From Exiguobacterium sibiricum 7-3 (GTDB lineage: Bacteria > Bacillota > Bacilli > Exiguobacteriales > Exiguobacteriaceae): 64,000 bases of DNA. Under the pieces are notes generated by a model. The model was not told the DNA's origin and searched no databases. It saw nothing but the letters and a program-made list of their open reading frames with translations. How positions within the stretch are numbered: position 1 is the first letter of the stretch; each line of letters opens with the position of its first letter. Below are positions 58,582-64,000 of this stretch, piece by piece. The DNA lies in contig NZ_KK211190.1 of assembly GCF_000620865.1 (NCBI RefSeq), positions 2,493,971-2,557,970 on the forward strand, written 5' to 3'. Made by a program: the position numbers and the translations under genes.

Positions 58582-59757
58582 TCAATTACCGGAATGTTCG
58601 AGGTAACGTAAGGTCACTTCGATTAAGATCCGGGCCGCATGCTGCATCGCCTGTTCTTCAAAATCAAACTTCGGATGATGATGGGGATAAAAGGTTTCGT
58701 CTCCTGCGCCCGTAAAGAAAAAGGTACCAGGCACTTGTTGCAAATAATACGCGAAGTCTTCACCGCCCATCGTCGGAGCAATTTCAAAGACGTGCTCCGC
58801 ACCCATGATGTCAGACGCAACAGTCCGCAAAAGGTTCGTTTCTTCCGGATGGTTGACGACCGCCGGATACCCTCTTTCGTACGTAAACGAATAGGTCGCT
58901 CCCGCCGCGTCACACACCCCTTTAATCGTCCGTTCCATTTCCCGGACGATTTGTTCGGCGACTGCTGGATCAAACGTCCGGATCGTCCCGGTCAGTTCCG
59001 CACTGTCGGCAATGACATTAAACGTATTCCCGGCATGGAGTGTACCGATGGTCAAGACCGCTTGCTGAAGCGGATCGAGACGCCGGCTGACAATACTTTG
59101 TAATTCTTTGACAATGGTCGCCCCGAGTACGACGGCATCAATCGTTTCGTGTGGCTTCGCGCCATGTCCTCCGCGCCCGAACAGTGTCAGCTCGAACTTA
59201 TCGGCCGCTGCCATGACAGGACCAACCCGATAACCAATCGTTCCAAGTTTCGTCGTCGACCACAAATGGGTTCCGAAAATGACGTCGACACCGTCGAGGC
59301 ATCCGTCGGCAACCATGTCCCGTGCCCCGCCCGGAACGACTTCTTCCGCGTGTTGATGAATCAAGACGACATTTCCTGCCAACTGTTCCTTTTGGCGGAC
59401 AAGAATTTCTGCGACTGCAAGCAGCGTCGCTGTATGTCCGTCATGCCCGCATGCATGCATGACACCGGGTACGGTCGACCGGTAATCCACGGTTTTTTCA
59501 TCCTGAATCGGCAATGCATCAAAATCTGCCCGCAGTGCGACCGTTTTTCCCGGTTTCCCTCCGCGAATCGTTCCGACCACACCACGTCCGCCGACACCGG
59601 TCCGGACTTCAATTCCAAGCTCCGTCAACCGGTCCGCAATGAATTGCGGGGTATCGACTTCATGAAACGATAACTCCGGATGTTGATGTAAATACCGGCG
59701 CCGTTCGACCATCACTGGAAATAACTGCTCCACCATCTCTTCCACCGTCTGTTTCAT
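58582..59757 (-). CDS. M20-family amidohydrolase
   Basis: A 391-residue metallo-amidohydrolase of the hippurate hydrolase/AmhX/YxeP group: 'RADFDALPIQDE', metal motif 'VMHACGHDGHTATLLAVA', 'LIHQHAEEVVPGGARDMV' and 'MGGEDFAYYLQQVPG'. Substrates are N-acyl amino acids or similar amides. An N-acetyl-diaminopimelate deacetylase role (DapL) is possible, since none is in the lysine operon, but the RpiR partner argues for a dedicated catabolic or wall-recycling substrate. It follows the rpiR-type gene by 12 nt. Confidence 0.85.
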   Translation of the reverse strand: MKQTVEEMVEQLFPVMVERRRYLHQHPELSFHEVDTPQFIADRLTELGIEVRTGVGGRGVVGTIRGGKPGKTVALRADFDALPIQDEKTVDYRSTVPGVMHACGHDGHTATLLAVAEILVRQKEQLAGNVVLIHQHAEEVVPGGARDMVADGCLDGVDVIFGTHLWSTTKLGTIGYRVGPVMAAADKFELTLFGRGGHGAKPHETIDAVVLGATIVKELQSIVSRRLDPLQQAVLTIGTLHAGNTFNVIADSAELTGTIRTFDPAVAEQIVREMERTIKGVCDAAGATYSFTYERGYPAVVNHPEETNLLRTVASDIMGAEHVFEIAPTMGGEDFAYYLQQVPGTFFFTGAGDETFYPHHHPKFDFEEQAMQHAARILIEVTLRYLEHSGN

Positions 59758-59769
59758 TATGTACGCCCC

Positions 59770-60624
59770 CTATTTTTTACTGTGCAACATCTTGACACTT
59801 TCCCGTGTATACTGCAGCCGTTCAATCGTATCGTCATAATGGACGGCGGCATAGGATAAAAACAATACATCAATCGCAAACAACTGGGCGAGACGCGAAC
59901 TCAAGGCCGCACTGCGTAACGGCGCTTCCGGAGCCCGTGACGTCCATAAGGCGATATCCGCCAGTTGACTGACACGATTATCCCCGAACCGCGTCAAACT
60001 GATGACCTTCAGCCCGCGAATCTTGGCGAGCCGGATCAACTCGACGACTTCCTCGGTTTCCCCGCTGTAGGAAATCGCAAAAAAGACATCATCCGGGCTG
60101 GCATTCGCAAGAATCGTCGCAACGAGATGTTGATCCGATTCCTGAATCGTCAGTTTCCCGACACGTGTCCATTTTTGGGCGGCATCCAGTGCGACGACGT
60201 TCGATGCACCAATCCCGTAAAAGTAAATCGCCCGTGCCTGGTCCAATATATCCGTCGCTTCGGCAATCCGGTCTTCACTCAATTGTTTCGCCGTATCTTG
60301 TAAGGCTTGAATGCTGTTGCTGACCGTTTTTTCCACTAAGTCAGCAGGCCGTTCATTTTTTTCAATATCATGATACCCCTTTAAATCTGTTCGTGCCGTA
60401 TCCGCTGAAATCCGCATCCGGAGTTCTGGATATCCTTTTAAACCGAGTGCCCTGCAAAAACGGACGACAGCTGCGGCACTTGTTCCCGATTCCTCGGCTA
60501 AATGATGAATCGTCATCCCCGCGATTTCATTCATATGCGCTAAAACAAAATCAGCGACTTTCCGCGAAGAAGAAGGCAACTCTTCGTGGACAGCGTTAAT
60601 CTGTGAAAAAATACCACCTTTCAT
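59770..60624 (-). CDS. MurR/RpiR-family transcriptional regulator
   Basis: A 284-residue regulator with an N-terminal HTH_6 domain (about 1-77, 'MTIHHLAEESGTSAAAVVRFCRALGLKGYPELR') and a C-terminal SIS sugar-phosphate-binding domain (about 120-250, 'IYFYGIGASNVVALDAAQKW', 'FAISYSGETEEVVELI'). The family senses phosphosugars such as MurNAc-6-P or GlcNAc-6-P. ATG 60624 behind AGGGAG. It heads a two-gene operon with the M20 amidohydrolase, and an inverted repeat lies in its leader. Confidence 0.9.
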   Translation of the reverse strand: MKGGIFSQINAVHEELPSSSRKVADFVLAHMNEIAGMTIHHLAEESGTSAAAVVRFCRALGLKGYPELRMRISADTARTDLKGYHDIEKNERPADLVEKTVSNSIQALQDTAKQLSEDRIAEATDILDQARAIYFYGIGASNVVALDAAQKWTRVGKLTIQESDQHLVATILANASPDDVFFAISYSGETEEVVELIRLAKIRGLKVISLTRFGDNRVSQLADIALWTSRAPEAPLRSAALSSRLAQLFAIDVLFLSYAAVHYDDTIERLQYTRESVKMLHSKK

Positions 60625-60656
60625 GCGACCCGCTCCCTTACCATGGATTAAAACAG

Positions 60657-60685
60657 GCGAATCCAGCGTGTCTCTGCTGATTCGC
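60657..60685 (-). repeat. Inverted repeat in the rpiR leader
   Basis: GCGAATCAGC and GCTGGATTCGC (minus strand) form an inverted repeat with one bulged base and an 8-nt centre, between a weak promoter (-10 CATAAT) and the start codon. It could be a regulator operator or an mRNA hairpin; there is no T-run. Confidence 0.45.
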
Positions 60686-60796
60686 ATGATGCTTCTTTTC
60701 TATTATGCGCTTTCAAGACGGCTTTCGTAAATCTAAAGAAATCTGACAATAGTAAATCGTTGTTTTGTTGTGCTTAAAAGTCTGCTTAGACTCAAC

Positions 60797-60825
60797 AAAA
60801 AAGACTCCTGCTTGCGCAAGGAGTC
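60797..60825 (-). terminator. Terminator of camS
   Basis: The stem GACTCCT / AGGAGTC is followed by six T on the minus strand. Confidence 0.85.
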
Positions 60826-60842
60826 TGTCTGTTCAAATGAAA

Positions 60843-62021
60843 TCAACGGATTTTGACAATCGGTTTTTTCGTATCCGGCTCGATGAATAACATCGCTTCC
60901 GTATCGCCGTTCAAGTTCGTGACGGTAATCGTTGTCGGGACATTCCGATTGTATTCCCAACGATTTTCGAGCAAGTAGGTCACGTATTGAATGAACGCTA
61001 CGAGTTCTGCTTTTCCGTAAAACTGAACCGGAATCTTGATTTCCAACTTCTTCAGTTCACCTTCCTGATAAAAGCCTTCTCCCATCATACCGGTGTAGTT
61101 CGGGAAATAGTCTTCGAGGCGGTCCTTGAACAAATCAAACTTCGCGGCATCATCACGGACATCGTTCGTTGCGGCACCCGATGGGTAGTAATAATATTTT
61201 TCATCATAGTTCTTCCAGTCGTTCGAACTGATCTGATTGCCGCGCCCGATAAAGGCGGAAGATACATAATGTCCGGAAACCGGTGACCCTTCACTTTCCT
61301 GTAAATACAAGGCGACGTGGATCGGTGTCGTTTTGATACCGTCCGTTTTCCGCATTTTCTTGACCAATTCATTTGCCATCCGTTTTCCTTCTGCGATGAC
61401 TTTTTTCTCGTCGAGTTTCACGGTATAGGTCGGACCGTAGTTTTCATCCTGGAAAACATATTCGCTGTTTAAGACTAAAGCGACGGATGTCCCGCCGAGT
61501 TCGAGTTTTTTATCTTCTTCCAACATGTAGTCCTGTTCCAAAATGTGCGATAGAATCAAAGGAGACTTTTGGTTTTTTTCTTTGTAAGACTTTCCGGTCG
61601 TATAAGCAGGGTTCAAGCCGTTCGGATCACTGACGCCATCCCCGGCTTTTCCTTTTCGTAACAACCACTGGGCAATTTGATCGGCCTCGAGCAGTTGTCC
61701 TTCTTGATAATAGTATTTATCCGGAGCAAAAAATTGAGTGGAGTGACGCATCAATCCGGTCTCGATTTCATCCAGCTCCAGGCGTGAACTGACTCGTTTT
61801 TGTGTCATCCCGCGGGCGACACTCGGCCGGAACGGTAAGACGGTCCGGTAATAGGAATCGGTCGTATCAATCGCCGGACTGACGACAGCCTGGACTTCTT
61901 TTCCTTGTTCACTCTCTGTAATGACTTCTTTTGTATCGCTTTTTTGTGATAAATCAAACGAACACGCGCCGAGGAATAATGTACTCGTCAACGTCAACGC
62001 GACTATTTTTTTAGATTTCAT
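60843..62021 (-). CDS. camS: CamS-family lipoprotein (YerH-like)
   Basis: A 392-residue lipoprotein with lipobox L-F-L-G-A-C20 and the full CamS domain ('MTQKRVSSRLELDEIETGLMRHSTQFF', 'LGGTSVALVLNSEYVF', 'VALYLQESEGSPVSGHYVSSAFIG'). In enterococci/staphylococci the signal peptide yields a sex-pheromone peptide; in Bacillus the gene yerH lies beside ligA, as here. Function otherwise unknown. ATG at 62021 preferred over GTG 62033. Confidence 0.9.
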   Translation of the reverse strand: MKSKKIVALTLTSTLFLGACSFDLSQKSDTKEVITESEQGKEVQAVVSPAIDTTDSYYRTVLPFRPSVARGMTQKRVSSRLELDEIETGLMRHSTQFFAPDKYYYQEGQLLEADQIAQWLLRKGKAGDGVSDPNGLNPAYTTGKSYKEKNQKSPLILSHILEQDYMLEEDKKLELGGTSVALVLNSEYVFQDENYGPTYTVKLDEKKVIAEGKRMANELVKKMRKTDGIKTTPIHVALYLQESEGSPVSGHYVSSAFIGRGNQISSNDWKNYDEKYYYYPSGAATNDVRDDAAKFDLFKDRLEDYFPNYTGMMGEGFYQEGELKKLEIKIPVQFYGKAELVAFIQYVTYLLENRWEYNRNVPTTITVTNLNGDTEAMLFIEPDTKKPIVKIR

Positions 62022-62155
62022 CTGTTTTCGCACCCCATGTTTTCAAAATCGTTCTCTCTATCATAACAGAATAGTTTTCCATCGGGGAAGGTGTAGTTTT
62101 TCCCTGATTTTCAAAAAAGTATATCCTGCTTTTCAGCAGATGAAAGGATTTTTTT

Positions 62156-62728
62156 ATGAAACGACGACTTCTTGGTCTCCTTCTCTTGATTGCCGGCATC
62201 CTGCTCATTCTTTGGCCGATGTATACCAATCATCAAAAACAACAGGCCGCTGACGAACTAAAACAGCAATGGACACAAAATTTAAAGGCGGTCGATGCCA
62301 AAGAAACGAAGAAACCGGTCGCAACGAACGGTAGCGGCTTACTGACGATTCCGTCACTTGATTTTGAACAAGTCATCTTAGAAGGGGCTTCGACGACCAT
62401 TCTTGATCAAAGCATCGGTCACCTGAAAGGAACCGGTGCGCCCGGTAAAGGGAATTACGCCTTAGCGGGACACCGCAGTTTCACGAAAGGACTCCATTTC
62501 AACCGTCTGCCCGAGTTGAAAACGGGTGCACATGTGATTGTAACAACAAAAAGTCACCGCTATACCTATCAAATGAAGACATCACAACTTGTCAAACCCA
62601 CCGATTTGTCCGTCTTGCACCAGGACGTGAAACAAGCAACTATTACACTGATTACGTGTGATCCGCCGGAAACGGCAACCAATCGGTTAATCAAACAAGG
62701 TGTTCTAATTAAAACCGAGTCGCTGTAA
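62156..62728 (+). CDS. Class D-like sortase
   Basis: A 190-residue membrane-anchored sortase: N-terminal helix (about 4-23) and sortase fold with catalytic H106 ('ALAGHRSF'), C168 ('TLITCDPP') and R177 ('ATNRLIKQG'). The T-L-I-T-C context fits class D (YhcS-like) enzymes. Sortases join LPxTG-type proteins to peptidoglycan. No protein with an LPxTG-type sorting signal is encoded in this window, so its substrates lie elsewhere. It is inserted, on the opposite strand, between ligA and camS. RBS GAAAGGA. Confidence 0.85.
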   Translation: MKRRLLGLLLLIAGILLILWPMYTNHQKQQAADELKQQWTQNLKAVDAKETKKPVATNGSGLLTIPSLDFEQVILEGASTTILDQSIGHLKGTGAPGKGNYALAGHRSFTKGLHFNRLPELKTGAHVIVTTKSHRYTYQMKTSQLVKPTDLSVLHQDVKQATITLITCDPPETATNRLIKQGVLIKTESL

Positions 62729-62748
62729 CACATCGTAAAATCATATGC

Positions 62749-62786
62749 AAAAAGGGAAGGCGCACAATTCTGTCGCCTTCCCTTTT
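62749..62786. terminator. Bidirectional terminator between the sortase gene and ligA
   Basis: The perfect stem AAAAGGGAAGGCG / CGCCTTCCCTTTT lies between convergent genes. Confidence 0.9.
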
Positions 62787-62819
62787 CCTATTCCAATCAT
62801 CCGTTTGACGAATTTCGTA

Positions 62820-64000
<1,181 letters not shown>

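Overview
The window looks like chromosomal DNA of a low-to-moderate-GC Bacillota, most likely an Exiguobacterium-type member of the Bacillales. This assignment is inference from gene content: a lysine (L-box) riboswitch, a CtsR operator, SigB-like promoters, cre-like sites, C30-carotenoid enzymology, ClpB, NagR, CamS next to LigA, and many TTG/GTG starts. I see no insertion sequence, prophage, CRISPR array or rRNA. Both ends cut a gene: a PTS IIC-type permease at the left and ligA at the right.

Layout. 0-5.5 kb: truncated PTS-like permease, a tRNA-Val, a large SwrC-like RND pump, a DUF1269-like membrane protein and a VanY-type carboxypeptidase. 5.6-7.8 kb: an ICMT-like membrane methyltransferase coupled to a CrtP-type carotenoid oxygenase. 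7.8-11.3 kb: a histidine kinase/response regulator/histidine phosphatase operon divergent from a DUF1541 (YdhK) lipoprotein whose promoter carries an 11-bp-spaced direct repeat, then a second identical tRNA-Val. 11.4-15.1 kb: nitroreductase divergent from a YhfH zinc-ribbon peptide (each promoter has its own perfect palindrome), a polysaccharide deacetylase with a YkyA lipoprotein, and an EamA transporter. 15.1-25 kb: GlcNAc PTS, CsbD, ornithine aminotransferase, PAS-GGDEF-EAL protein, amino-acid antiporter, MgtC, orphan OppA. 25-32 kb: adenine deaminase, gamma-carbonic anhydrase, two tiny ORFs, an osmoprotectant/ergothioneine-type ABC transporter, and a LysM deacetylase.

32-40 kb is an eight-gene lysine/diaminopimelate operon on the minus strand (lysC-asd-dapA-dapB-dapH-BCAT-alr-lysA) behind a lysine riboswitch. 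40-43 kb is argGH with a candidate ARG box. 43-49 kb holds an AlaX-type editing protein with a GNAT, NagR, an LCP wall-polymer transferase and nagAB. An 18-bp element is shared by the nagA and nagE promoters and ties the GlcNAc genes into one regulon. 49-54.5 kb: MATE and MprF overlapping by 4 nt, a CHAD protein and glutaminase. 54.7-58.5 kb: a CtsR-controlled J-protein/clpB operon and YwbE. 58.5-64 kb: RpiR regulator with M20 amidohydrolase, CamS, a class D-like sortase and ligA.

Most genes are ordinary housekeeping or envelope and stress functions. The parts most worth follow-up are the carotenoid oxygenase/methyltransferase pair, the lysine operon whose deacetylase slot holds a branched-chain-type aminotransferase, the two-component/YdhK module with its candidate operator, the NagR regulon sites, and a cre-associated micro-ORF pair at 27.6 kb.
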